A stretch of 64,000 nt of DNA from Streptomyces fradiae (GTDB lineage Bacteria; Actinomycetota; Actinomycetes; Streptomycetales; Streptomycetaceae), in contig NZ_CP065958.1 in NCBI RefSeq assembly GCF_041270065.1, positions 4,464,001 to 4,528,000 of the forward strand, given 5' to 3'. Position numbers and translations under genes: made by a program. Numbering within the stretch: the stretch's first letter is position 1; each line of letters begins with the position of its first letter. The notes beneath the pieces are model-generated. The model was not told where the DNA came from. It did not search any database and was given only the letters and a program-made list of their open reading frames with translations. Shown here one piece after another: positions 6,958 to 14,816 of this stretch.

Positions 6958-7833
6958 GTGACTGCTCGCGTCGTCCTCGCTCACGACGCCCCCGGGCCCA
7001 CCCTCGTCCTTCGGCACGACCAACTTCCCCCCGGCGCCCTCGCCCTCGGCTCCGAGCTCACTCACCTCCGGCGCGCCCTCGCCGCCACCCCGTACCCCCA
7101 CCTCAACAAGATCGCGCTCTACCAGCCCACCGGCCCCCGGCACCTCGACTACCGCTTCGTCCAGGGCCTGCTCACCCCCACCGGGTTCGACTTCCGGACC
7201 GGGTGCGGGCATTCGCTGCTCGCGTGTGTCGTGGCCGAAGGGGGTGCTCCCCACCCCGGTGGGGTGACCGTGCGGGCGGTGACCACCGGAGACACCGTGC
7301 GGTGCTACGAGGGGGGCGCGGACGGCACGTACACGCTGGAGTTCCAACGAGCCCCCGACGCGCCCGGCACCCTGCCCACCGGCCGCCCCGTCGACCTCCT
7401 CGACGGCGTGCCCGTGACGCTCGTCCGCTACGGGAACCCGTACGTCCTCGTGGACGCCCGCCACCTCCCCCCGACAGGTCAGAAGCAGGCCCTGCTCGCG
7501 CTCCGCGCCCGCGCCGCCCGGATGCTCGGGTACGCGCCCCACTCGCTCCTCCCGAAGATCGCGGCGTTCCGGGAGACGGCCGACGGGGGAATCGCTGCCC
7601 GGGCGCTGACCGTGGGCGGCTGGCATCCGCGGCTCGCGCTGACCGGGGCCACCGCGTTCGCCGCGGCCGGAGCCATCGACGGGACCGTCGTCCGAGGTCC
7701 CGTGACGCGGATCGGGACGCCCGGCGGGCCGGTACGGGTGTCGGTCACGGCCACCACCGTGCGGGTCCACGACAAGCGCGCCTACGTCCTCGCGCGGCTC
7801 GAACTCCCCTGGCGTATCCACGCAAAGGCGTGA
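6958..7833 (+). CDS. PrpF-like isomerase (DapF/PhzF fold)
   Basis: About 291 residues from the GTG at 6958. Recognised by LNKIALYQPT followed by DYRFVQGLLTP, then FRTGCGHSLLACV, which aligns with the NCGNM-type region of PrpF 2-methylaconitate isomerases; the C-terminal half repeats the fold (PVRVSVTATTVRV). The cysteine in GCGHS is a candidate for one of the two catalytic acid/base cysteines. PrpF enzymes move a double bond or epimerise an acidic carbon. It lies between asnB and the SDR gene on the same strand. No clear ribosome-binding site precedes the start, so the exact start is uncertain; the upstream frame is low-complexity. Confidence 0.7.
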   Translation: MTARVVLAHDAPGPTLVLRHDQLPPGALALGSELTHLRRALAATPYPHLNKIALYQPTGPRHLDYRFVQGLLTPTGFDFRTGCGHSLLACVVAEGGAPHPGGVTVRAVTTGDTVRCYEGGADGTYTLEFQRAPDAPGTLPTGRPVDLLDGVPVTLVRYGNPYVLVDARHLPPTGQKQALLALRARAARMLGYAPHSLLPKIAAFRETADGGIAARALTVGGWHPRLALTGATAFAAAGAIDGTVVRGPVTRIGTPGGPVRVSVTATTVRVHDKRAYVLARLELPWRIHAKA

Positions 7834-7968
7834 ACGCGCACCTCTCAGGCCAGGGTTTTCGTCCCAGCCCTCTGCCACGCTGAATGGCGAGACGACCAGT
7901 CAATGCCCAAGCCGTTCCCGTACCCGTAACGCGTTCCCGTGCCGTATCCGTGGGGAGAGCAGACGCAC

Positions 7969-8715
7969 ATGAAATTCGAGAATCTGCGTGTCGTCGTGAC
8001 CGGGGCGAGCCGTTATTTCGGCCGCGCGCTCGCCGTCGGATTCGCCCACCTCGGGGCCGAGGTCTATGTGTCGGCCCGCACCGTCGAGGCCGCCGAGCGG
8101 ACCCGTACCGAGGTCATGGGCTCGGCCCGGGACCGGATCCACGCCTTCGGGTGCGATCTGAGCCGGCCCGCCGAGATCAGGGAGTTCGCGGCCCGGGTCG
8201 GCGAACGCACCGACCGGGTGGACCTGCTGGTCAACAACGGGGCGCGGTGGCTGGACGGGATGGATCTGGAGGCGGCGAGCGACGACCAGATCGTGGAGAC
8301 GATCGAGTCGACGGCCGGCGGCACCGTCCTGATGGTGAAGCACTTCCTGCCGCTGCTGCGCGGATCCCTCCGGCCCGACATCGTGAACATGGTCGCGGTG
8401 CGCGACGCCGAGGGCGCCTCGGCCGCGACGGCGGGCGCCGCGCATGAGGCGTTCTGGGCGGCGAAGAGCGCCCAGGCCGGATTCGCCGACATTCTCTCCC
8501 GCCGGCTCCGGCCCTCCGGCGTCCGCGTCTTCTCCCTCTTCCCGCCGGACTTCTCGACCTCCGACCCGCGGCACGCGGAATGGGACGGAGCGAATCCGGA
8601 CGGAATAGCGCCCGACGAGAAACTCACCACCCAGGCGCTCTTCGAATGCATCGTCTACGCCGTCGAGCAGCCCCGCGACTGCTTCATCCGCTCCTTCCAC
8701 TTCGAACCTCGCTGA
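7969..8715 (+). CDS. short-chain dehydrogenase/reductase-like protein with altered catalytic residues
   Basis: A 248-residue SDR from ATG 7969 after GGGGAGAG. The cofactor loop reads TGASRYFG instead of TGxxxGxG: the middle glycine is Tyr16. The D-L-V-N-N-G element is present (LLVNNGARW). The usual YxxxK catalytic pair is F162-W-A-A-K166, so the proton-donating tyrosine is replaced by phenylalanine, and the catalytic serine is not evident in IVNMVAVRDAEG. It may still bind NAD(P)H but act by another mechanism or as a binding subunit. It precedes the aaRS-like gene by 18 bases and is probably co-transcribed with it. Confidence 0.85.
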   Translation: MKFENLRVVVTGASRYFGRALAVGFAHLGAEVYVSARTVEAAERTRTEVMGSARDRIHAFGCDLSRPAEIREFAARVGERTDRVDLLVNNGARWLDGMDLEAASDDQIVETIESTAGGTVLMVKHFLPLLRGSLRPDIVNMVAVRDAEGASAATAGAAHEAFWAAKSAQAGFADILSRRLRPSGVRVFSLFPPDFSTSDPRHAEWDGANPDGIAPDEKLTTQALFECIVYAVEQPRDCFIRSFHFEPR

Positions 8716-8733
8716 CCGCGTCAAGGAGGTCCC

Positions 8734-10299
8734 ATGAACACGCCCGTCTGGATCACCGCGACCCCTCCGGCCACCCACGGCGAACTGCACATCGGCCACC
8801 TTGCCGGCCCGTACGTCGCGGCCGACGTCCTCACCCGCTTCCTGCGGGCCGAGGGCGAGCCCGTGCGGTTCACCACCGGTACCGCCGATCACGCCAGCTC
8901 GGTCGAGGTCAGAGCGCTGCGCCACAACCGCAAGCCGGAGGAGGTCGCCGAGGGCTACCGCGCCGCGATCACCGCGGACTGGCTGCGCTCGGGCGTCGCG
9001 TTCGACCACATCGTGAAGCCGCGCAAGGACCGCGGGTACGCGCGCTGGGTCCAGGACCTCTTCAGCCGGCTGTACGCGCAGGGGGTCATCGCCCCGCGCA
9101 CCCGCCTCCTGCCGTACTGCGAGCCGTGCGAGCGCTGGCTGTACGGGGCGCACGTGACGGGCACCTGCCCGCACTGCGGAGCGTCGAGCGACGGCGGGAT
9201 GTGCCACGAGTGCGCCCGGCCGAACGACGGCGGGGACCTGATCGCACCGCGCTGCTCGATGTGCGACACCCCGGCGGTCGCCAAGCGCTGCCGGCGCCTG
9301 TACGTGCCCCTGGAGCCGTTCCGCGACCAGCTGTCCGACTACTGGGCGATGGCCGAACTCCCGCCCCGCCTCGCCGCGTTGTGCGAGTCGCTCGTCGAGG
9401 ACGGGCTGCCGGACATCGCCGTCGGGCATCCGGCGGAGTGGGGGCTCGACGTGCCCGTCGAGGGCTTCCCGGAGCACCGCATCGACGCCTGCTTCGAGGC
9501 GGCGGCGATGCACCTCTTCGGCTACGACCCCAAGGGCCCGCTGCCGCGCCGCACCATCCACTTCTGCGGCTTCGGGCACTCCTTCTGCCATGCCGTGCTG
9601 CTGCCGGTGCTGCTGCTCGCGCAGGACATCAAGCTGCCGCAGGAGTTCAACGTCAACGAGTCGTACGTGGTCGAGGAGGGCGTCCGCGAGGGCAATGTGT
9701 GGGCGCTCGACCTGCTCACCGAGTACGGCTCCGACACCCTGCGCCGGCACGTCCTGCAGGCCAGGCCGACCGGGCGCCGCACCGTGCACCAGCGCGACCG
9801 GCTCGCCGCCGTCCGGCAGGAGCTCGACGAGAGCTGGAACAGCTGGCTGACCCGGCTCTTCGCGGCCGTCCGTGAGGAGTGCGACGGGGTGGCGCCGCAG
9901 GCGATGCCCGGCGGCACGGGCTGGGCGGTCCTGGAGCGCCGGCTGCACCGCGCCGTGGACGACCTGCGCGAGGCGTACGGGCCGGACGCCTTCGATCCGC
10001 GGCGGGCGGTGGCCGTGCTCGACGAGATGGTCCGCTCGGCCGCCGACTTCGGCTACGTCAACGCGCACGAGCGCTGCCGCCCGACCACCAACTGCCGCCA
10101 TCTGCCCGCGCTCGCCGCACAGTTGGCGGTGGCGTCCGCCCTCGCCGCCTGGGCGCGGCCGGTGATGCCGGAGGGCGCGGACCGGCTGGCGGCGGCGCTG
10201 CAGGTGGAGCCGGGGCGGCCGGTGGACTGGTCGGCGCTGATCGCTCCGCTGCCGGGGACGCGGCTCGCGCCGCCGTCCGGTCCGGTGTTCGGCTTCTGA
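8734..10299 (+). CDS. MetRS-like class I aminoacyl-tRNA synthetase paralogue
   Basis: A 521-residue protein with a strong AAGGAGGT site directly before the ATG. The HIGH motif is intact at residues 19-22 (GELHIGHLAGP). Four CxxC pairs (Cys129/132, 145/148, 157/160, 174/177) form the zinc knuckles of MetRS-type enzymes. The KMSKS loop is not preserved: at the expected place, before GNVWALDLLTEYGSD, it reads EEGVRE. The C-terminal anticodon domain is short. Class I paralogues of this kind, such as MshC, activate an amino acid and pass it to an amine other than tRNA. Between an SDR and an MshA-like gene, an amide-forming role is likely. Its substrate is unknown. Confidence 0.8.
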   Translation: MNTPVWITATPPATHGELHIGHLAGPYVAADVLTRFLRAEGEPVRFTTGTADHASSVEVRALRHNRKPEEVAEGYRAAITADWLRSGVAFDHIVKPRKDRGYARWVQDLFSRLYAQGVIAPRTRLLPYCEPCERWLYGAHVTGTCPHCGASSDGGMCHECARPNDGGDLIAPRCSMCDTPAVAKRCRRLYVPLEPFRDQLSDYWAMAELPPRLAALCESLVEDGLPDIAVGHPAEWGLDVPVEGFPEHRIDACFEAAAMHLFGYDPKGPLPRRTIHFCGFGHSFCHAVLLPVLLLAQDIKLPQEFNVNESYVVEEGVREGNVWALDLLTEYGSDTLRRHVLQARPTGRRTVHQRDRLAAVRQELDESWNSWLTRLFAAVREECDGVAPQAMPGGTGWAVLERRLHRAVDDLREAYGPDAFDPRRAVAVLDEMVRSAADFGYVNAHERCRPTTNCRHLPALAAQLAVASALAAWARPVMPEGADRLAAALQVEPGRPVDWSALIAPLPGTRLAPPSGPVFGF

Positions 10300-10431
10300 G
10301 CCCGTACCCGTACCTGTAGTCGTACAGCCCCCGGCTTCTAAGCCCCTAAGAAGTCACGTACATCCCCTCCCTGCCGCGTGACCGTGCGCGCCACGCGCGG
10401 GGGCGCGCGGCCCTCCCCACAGGAGCCCCTC

Positions 10432-11787
10432 GTGTCCCTGCGCGTCGCCATGCTCAGCGTCCACACCTCCCCGCTCCACCAGCCCGGAACCGGGGACGCC
10501 GGCGGAATGAACGTCTACATGGTCGAGCTGTCCCGGGCCCTCGTCGAACAAGGCGTAGAGGTCGACCTGTTCACCCGCTGCCGCGGCGAGGGCCTGCCCG
10601 GCCTGGTCGATCTGGAGCCCGGCGTCCGGGTCCGGCACCTGCCGGCCGGGCCGCGCCGGCCGCTGCCGAAGGAGGCCATGCCGGACCTGGTCGTGCCCTT
10701 CTCGCTCGCGCTGCTCAAGGAGGGCCGCAGGGGCGGCCGGCCCTACGACCTGGTCCACTCGCACTACTGGCTGTCCGGGCAGGCCGGGCGGATCGCCTCC
10801 TTCGGCTGGGGGATACCGCTGGTGCACACCGCGCACACCCTGGCCCTGGTGAAGAACGCGCACCTCGCGGCCGGCGACACCCCGGAGCCCGAGCTGCGGG
10901 TCCGGGGCGAGCGCCAGGTGGTGGGGGACGCGGACCGGCTGATCGCCAACACGCGCGACGAGGCGGAGGCGCTGCGCACGCTGTACGGGGCGGACCCGGC
11001 GCGTACGGAGGTCGTACGGCCCGGGGTGGACCTGCGGACCTTCGCCAGGCTCGACGCCCCGGCGTCTTCCCCGGCCCACGGCCGGGCGGCGGCCCGCGCG
11101 CGCCTCGGGCTGCCGGCGGACGCCTTCGTCCCGCTGTACGCGGGGCGGATCCAGCCCCTGAAGGGCCCGGACGTGCTGGTGCGGGCCGTCGCGGAACTCA
11201 TCGGCATGGCACCGGAGTTGCGGCACCGGATGGTCGTCCCGGTGGTCGGCGGGCACTCGGGCGCGACCGAGCAGGGCACGGTGTGGCGGCTCGCGGCAGA
11301 GCTCGGTGTGGACGACGTGTTGAAGCCCTGCCCGCCGGTGCCGCAGGAGCGGCTCGCGGAGTACTACCGGGCGGCGGACGTGCTCGTCGTGCCCTCGCGT
11401 TCGGAGTCGTTCGGCCTGGTGGCCCTGGAGGCGCAGGCCTGCGGGACGCCGGTGCTCGCGGCGGCGGTCGGCGGGTTGCCGACGGCGGTGTGGGACGGGG
11501 TGTCGGGGCTGCTCGTACGGGGCCACGACCCGGTCGAGTACGCGCGGCGGTTGCTGTGGCTGGCCCGGAACCCCGAGGCGCGGATCACGATGGGGGAGGC
11601 GGCGGCCCGGCACGCCCGGGGGATGAGCTGGCGCGCTTCCGCCACGCGGACGATCGACGTGTACGAGGACGCGAGGGCGAGGCGGCAGCCGTCGGCGCCG
11701 GTACGGGTGGGGCAAGGGCGGCGGCACGCCCCTGCCCCGGCGGCCCCTCTCTCCTGGAGGAACGAGAAGGCCGTAGTGCGAGTTTAG
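10432..11787 (+). CDS. MshA-like GT4 glycosyltransferase
   Basis: A 451-residue GT-B enzyme from GTG 10432, six bases after AGGAG. The N-terminus carries the MshA signature VAMLSVHTSPLHQPGTGDAG followed by GGMNVY, then LVHSHYWLSG and HTAHTLALVKNAHLA. The C-terminal nucleotide-binding half has YAGRIQPLKGPDVL and the E-x7-E element ESFGLVALEAQACG. MshA joins GlcNAc from UDP-GlcNAc to inositol-3-phosphate in mycothiol synthesis. The retained donor and inositol motifs suggest the same or a close reaction. The genomic setting is not the usual mshA setting as I remember it, so I read it as a paralogue in a specialised pathway. A low-complexity C-terminal tail of about 35 residues is present. Confidence 0.85.
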   Translation: MSLRVAMLSVHTSPLHQPGTGDAGGMNVYMVELSRALVEQGVEVDLFTRCRGEGLPGLVDLEPGVRVRHLPAGPRRPLPKEAMPDLVVPFSLALLKEGRRGGRPYDLVHSHYWLSGQAGRIASFGWGIPLVHTAHTLALVKNAHLAAGDTPEPELRVRGERQVVGDADRLIANTRDEAEALRTLYGADPARTEVVRPGVDLRTFARLDAPASSPAHGRAAARARLGLPADAFVPLYAGRIQPLKGPDVLVRAVAELIGMAPELRHRMVVPVVGGHSGATEQGTVWRLAAELGVDDVLKPCPPVPQERLAEYYRAADVLVVPSRSESFGLVALEAQACGTPVLAAAVGGLPTAVWDGVSGLLVRGHDPVEYARRLLWLARNPEARITMGEAAARHARGMSWRASATRTIDVYEDARARRQPSAPVRVGQGRRHAPAPAAPLSWRNEKAVVRV

Positions 11788-11794
11788 CATCTCT

Positions 11795-11809
11795 TTTGGT
11801 TCGACCAAA
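11795..11809. promoter_or_regulatory. inverted repeat upstream of the secreted peptide gene
   Basis: TTTGGTTCGACCAAA has perfect 6-base arms and a 3-base centre. It lies just after the MshA-like stop and 196 bases before the peptide start, in an intergenic region of lower GC than its surroundings. It could be an operator for the neighbouring LuxR-type regulators; no direct evidence. Confidence 0.4.
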
Positions 11810-12004
11810 GGTTAGGAGCGGCCAGGATGCGCCAATTCCGTTCCGGCGGTGGCGCATTGACGCACTCACGCCATGGCGGGTCCACGCAGAGAGAATCCCT
11901 GGATTCGCCCTCGAGCGGCCGACAGAATGGAGATGTCTTCAGGGAACGCCCGGCGGCACGGGCCCCCAGAAGCCGGAATTCACATTCCAACTCCTGGAGG
12001 AATC

Positions 12005-12187
12005 ATGAACAAGACCATGAACAAGACCATCCGTCAGTTCGCGCTCGCCCTCGTGGCCTGTCTGGCCGTCGCCGGCGGTGCGACGATCGCCGCCACCAGC
12101 GGTGAGGCCGACGCCCCGAACGACGCGCCCCGCCTGATGCTCGCCGACGACAACTGGCCGGTCCCCACCCCGGCGCCCGGCAACTGA
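12005..12187 (+). CDS. 60-residue secreted peptide with C-terminal DNWPVP motif
   Basis: ATG 12005 follows GGAGG by four bases. The N-terminus is a signal peptide: basic MNKTMNKTIRQ, then hydrophobic FALALVACLAVAGGATIAA. The remainder is short and acidic (SGEADAPNDAPRLMLADD), ending NWPVPTPAPGN, and contains no mature-domain cysteine. It is the last gene before a strong terminator and faces two LuxR-type regulator genes. Short exported peptides beside Streptomyces regulators can act as signals or processed products; I do not recognise a named family. It could also be a RiPP-like precursor or a simple exported peptide. Confidence 0.75.
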   Translation: MNKTMNKTIRQFALALVACLAVAGGATIAATSGEADAPNDAPRLMLADDNWPVPTPAPGN

Positions 12188-12229
12188 AATATCCGGCGGC
12201 ATATTTCGAACGAGCAAAACGACGGAATA

Positions 12230-12268
12230 GGCCCTGTGATCGTCCTGCCACGATCACAGGGCCTTTTT
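12230..12268 (+). terminator. strong rho-independent terminator
   Basis: A perfect 14-base-pair stem (GGCCCTGTGATCGT / ACGATCACAGGGCC) with a 6-base loop is followed by TTTTT at 12264-12268. It ends the peptide transcript. It is partly symmetric and lies before the 3' end of the opposing LuxR gene, so it may also serve that gene. A small GAAATAT/ATATTTC stem (12186-12207) lies directly after the peptide stop. Confidence 0.9.
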
Positions 12269-12306
12269 CCGTGCCCGTGCCCGTCCCCATGCGCGTGCCC
12301 GCCGGC

Positions 12307-13431
12307 TCAGTCCAGCCAGCCCATCCGCACCGCGCGCACACCGGCCTCGAAACGGCTGGCAGCGCCCAATTCCTGCATGAGTTCCGAGAGCATGCGGCTC
12401 ACCGTGCGCAGCGACACCCCGAGGCTGCGGGCGATCTTCTCGTCCTTCATCCCGGTGGCCAGCATCCGCAGCGCCGCCCGCTGCTGCTCGGACAGCCCGT
12501 CGCCGCCCCGCTCGGCCGTGGCCCCGGAGCCGTACGGCACGGCCGTGTGCCAGCAGTGCTCGAAGAGCCCGAGGTAGGAGCGGACCAGGGCCCGGCCGCG
12601 GGCCAGGATGGCGCCCTTGCGCGCGTCCTCGGGCCGGATCGGCAGCATGGCGTACTGCTGATCGATGATGATCATGTTGAGCGGCACGACCGCGGCGACC
12701 CGGATCTCCGCCCCCAATTCGGCGCGGGCGTCGAGCAGTTCGGCGACGTCCGGTCGCGTGGCGTGTTCGTGCGCGTAGATCGCCCGGACCCGGATGCCCT
12801 GTTCGAGACGCCGCCGGTCGCGGTCGAGCGTCACATCGTGCACCTCGCGGCTCGGCCCGCCCGGGTACATGGACGCCGAGCTCTCCTGCATGACGTCGAT
12901 GATGTCGTCCAGGGCCTGCTGGATGCGCCGGTAGTCGGTCAGCGCCTCGACCTCGACCTCGGAGCCCGCGAGCACACTGGCTCGCAGGAAGGTGCCGGCC
13001 AGCGCCTCCAGGGTCGCGTACGCCTGGTCCGCCTCGGCCAGGTGCTCCCGCAGCCGGTCCCGCTCGCGGTCGAGGAGGCGGAGCAGCGCGATCTCCGGGT
13101 CGACCGCCGCGACCGTGTCGGCGTCCGGACGCCAGGCGGTGTTGCGGACGTCGGCGATGGTGGCGTGGGTGCGCGTGGTCGGCACGATCAGACCGAGCGC
13201 GATCAGTTCGGCCCGACATCGCTCGTACTCCTCGTCGGTGAGCCCGAGTTCGGTGGTCACCTCGGCGAAACTGGACACCCCTCGCCTGCGTAACTCCTGG
13301 TAGACGGGCACGAGTCGCTGCTGCTGCCGCGCGGAGTCCGGATCGCCCTGGTGGGCGTGGTGGGCGTGATGAGCGGCGGACACGGCGCCGCCAGTCGTGC
13401 CGCCGCCCGTGGTGTCGTCGGTCGCAGCCAT
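12307..13431 (-). CDS. LuxR-type regulator with N-terminal winged helix (copy 1)
   Basis: About 374 residues from ATG 13431. After a low-complexity His-rich start (AAHHAHHAHQ) comes a TrmB-like winged helix (LVPVYQELRRRGVSSFAEV; EYERCRAELIALGLI), a long helical middle, a sensor-like C-terminal half (RVRAIYAHEHATRPDVAEL; AAVVPLNMIIIDQQYAMLP), and a LuxR helix-turn-helix (LSEQQRAALRMLATGM, then SLRTVSRMLSELMQELGA). No receiver domain is present. It is a tandem paralogue of the next gene and converges on the secreted peptide gene. Such regulators often control nearby biosynthetic genes; the signal is unknown. Confidence 0.85.
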   Translation of the reverse strand: MAATDDTTGGGTTGGAVSAAHHAHHAHQGDPDSARQQQRLVPVYQELRRRGVSSFAEVTTELGLTDEEYERCRAELIALGLIVPTTRTHATIADVRNTAWRPDADTVAAVDPEIALLRLLDRERDRLREHLAEADQAYATLEALAGTFLRASVLAGSEVEVEALTDYRRIQQALDDIIDVMQESSASMYPGGPSREVHDVTLDRDRRRLEQGIRVRAIYAHEHATRPDVAELLDARAELGAEIRVAAVVPLNMIIIDQQYAMLPIRPEDARKGAILARGRALVRSYLGLFEHCWHTAVPYGSGATAERGGDGLSEQQRAALRMLATGMKDEKIARSLGVSLRTVSRMLSELMQELGAASRFEAGVRAVRMGWLD

Positions 13432-13684
13432 GGCGCGTCTTCCCCCTCGTCGTCGTGGTTCCACCGTCGAAATCGTCAGGCTACGGGCCGATCGCGGGCG
13501 GCCCTCCGTCGCGTCGCTGCAGCGGGGGAGTGGGGTGCGTGGCGGGCGTGGGGCGCGTGGGGTTCCGGCGCGTGGGTGTCCGCCGTCGTCATGCCGCCCC
13601 CCTCGTCGTCGACTCGGCCTTGCCGTCTACGCCGTGTTCGCCTGCGCTGTGGTGTCCGTGCTCGCCCGCGTCCCCAAGATCAGG

Positions 13685-14719
13685 CTACGTCGACTGCTCG
13701 TACGGCTCGCCGTCGAGGAGGCCGAGCCGGGCGGCCTTGACGCCGGCCTCGAAGCGGCTCGCGGCGTCGAGTTCCTGCATGACCTCGGAGATGAGACGGC
13801 TGACCGTGCGCAGCGAGACGCCCAGGTTGCGGGCCACCTGCTCGTCCTTGATGCCGGACGCGAGCATCCGCAGGGCGGCGCGCTGCTGTTCGGACAGGCC
13901 GTCGCCGCCGGGCTCGGCCGGTTCCTCGTGGCCGTACGGGGTGGCGGCGTGCCAGCAGTAGTCGTAGAGGGCCCGGTAGGAGCGGACCAGGCCCGGGCCG
14001 CGGGCCAGGATCGCGGCCGAGTCCGGATCGTGCGGGTCGGTGGGGAGCAGGGCGAAGTTCTCGTCGGCGAGGACCATGTTCATCGGGACCACGGCGGACA
14101 GGCGCACCTCGACACCGAGCGCGGTCCGCTCGGCGAGGTGCTGGATCATCTCGGGCACCTGGCCCACCCGGTGGCTGTACATGGCCTGGACGAGCACGCC
14201 GCGGGCCACCCGGTCGCGGTCCCGGGCCAGTTCGAGGGCCATCTCCTCGCGGCGGACCGAGCCGGTGTGCATGGAATGGACGGAGGTTCGCACGGTGTTC
14301 GTCAGGTCGGCCAGTTCCCGGCCGATCCTGGCCGGATCCTCCACGATCTCGACCTCGACCTCGGAGCCGGGCTCCATGCCGGCCCGCAGGAACGGTCCGG
14401 CGAGCGTCTCCAGGGTGGTGTGCGCGCGGCTGGTCTCGGCGAGCCGGCTCTCCAGGCGCTCGCGCTCGTGCTGGAGGAGGCGGAGCAGGGCGATGTCAGG
14501 GGCGACGACGGCGGGGGTCCCGCTCGGGGCTTTGTCCCTCGCCCCGTCGATCAGGCCGAGGGCGACCAACTCCTCGTGGCAGCGCTCGCGTTCGGCCTTG
14601 CCGAGGTCGAGCCGGTGCGCCACGTCGTCGAAGGACTCGCCGGTCGTGCTGCGCAACTCCTGGTAGAGCGCGAGGGCCTGCTCGCTCCCCGTACGCGCTC
14701 CGGCGGCGTTTTTGGACAC
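13685..14719 (-). CDS. LuxR-type regulator with N-terminal winged helix (copy 2)
   Basis: About 344 residues from GTG 14719, which has a GAGGGGAG site 11 bases upstream; a GTG at 14782 lacks one. The domain order matches copy 1: winged helix (LALYQELRSTTGESFDDV), coiled middle, sensor half (AVVPMNMVLADENFALLP), and LuxR HTH (LSEQQRAALRMLASGI; SLRTVSRLISEVMQEL). The HTH regions of the two copies are almost identical while the middle regions differ, which suggests duplication with divergence of signal sensing. The two may bind similar sites. The gap between them (13432-13684) holds no convincing gene. Confidence 0.85.
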   Translation of the reverse strand: MSKNAAGARTGSEQALALYQELRSTTGESFDDVAHRLDLGKAERERCHEELVALGLIDGARDKAPSGTPAVVAPDIALLRLLQHERERLESRLAETSRAHTTLETLAGPFLRAGMEPGSEVEVEIVEDPARIGRELADLTNTVRTSVHSMHTGSVRREEMALELARDRDRVARGVLVQAMYSHRVGQVPEMIQHLAERTALGVEVRLSAVVPMNMVLADENFALLPTDPHDPDSAAILARGPGLVRSYRALYDYCWHAATPYGHEEPAEPGGDGLSEQQRAALRMLASGIKDEQVARNLGVSLRTVSRLISEVMQELDAASRFEAGVKAARLGLLDGEPYEQST

Positions 14720-14816
14720 GGCGCAGCAGACTCCCCTCGGATCGCGCGGATCCTGTTGAAACGCCCCGCTAGACCCTGCCACAAAATCGAACGTGTCGCA
14801 TGGAGTTCACACGCAT

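Noticed and set aside
8734..12187. Peptide aminoacyl-tRNA ligase (PEARL) system
   Set aside because: PEARLs resemble the LanB glutamylation domain; none is visible, and the aaRS-like gene alone does not support it.
13476..13592. A 38-codon minus-strand ORF with a good GAGGGGGG site between the LuxR genes
   Set aside because: Starts MTTADTHAPEPHAPHARH and is His/Ala/Arg-rich low complexity; no signal peptide or conserved look, so not called.
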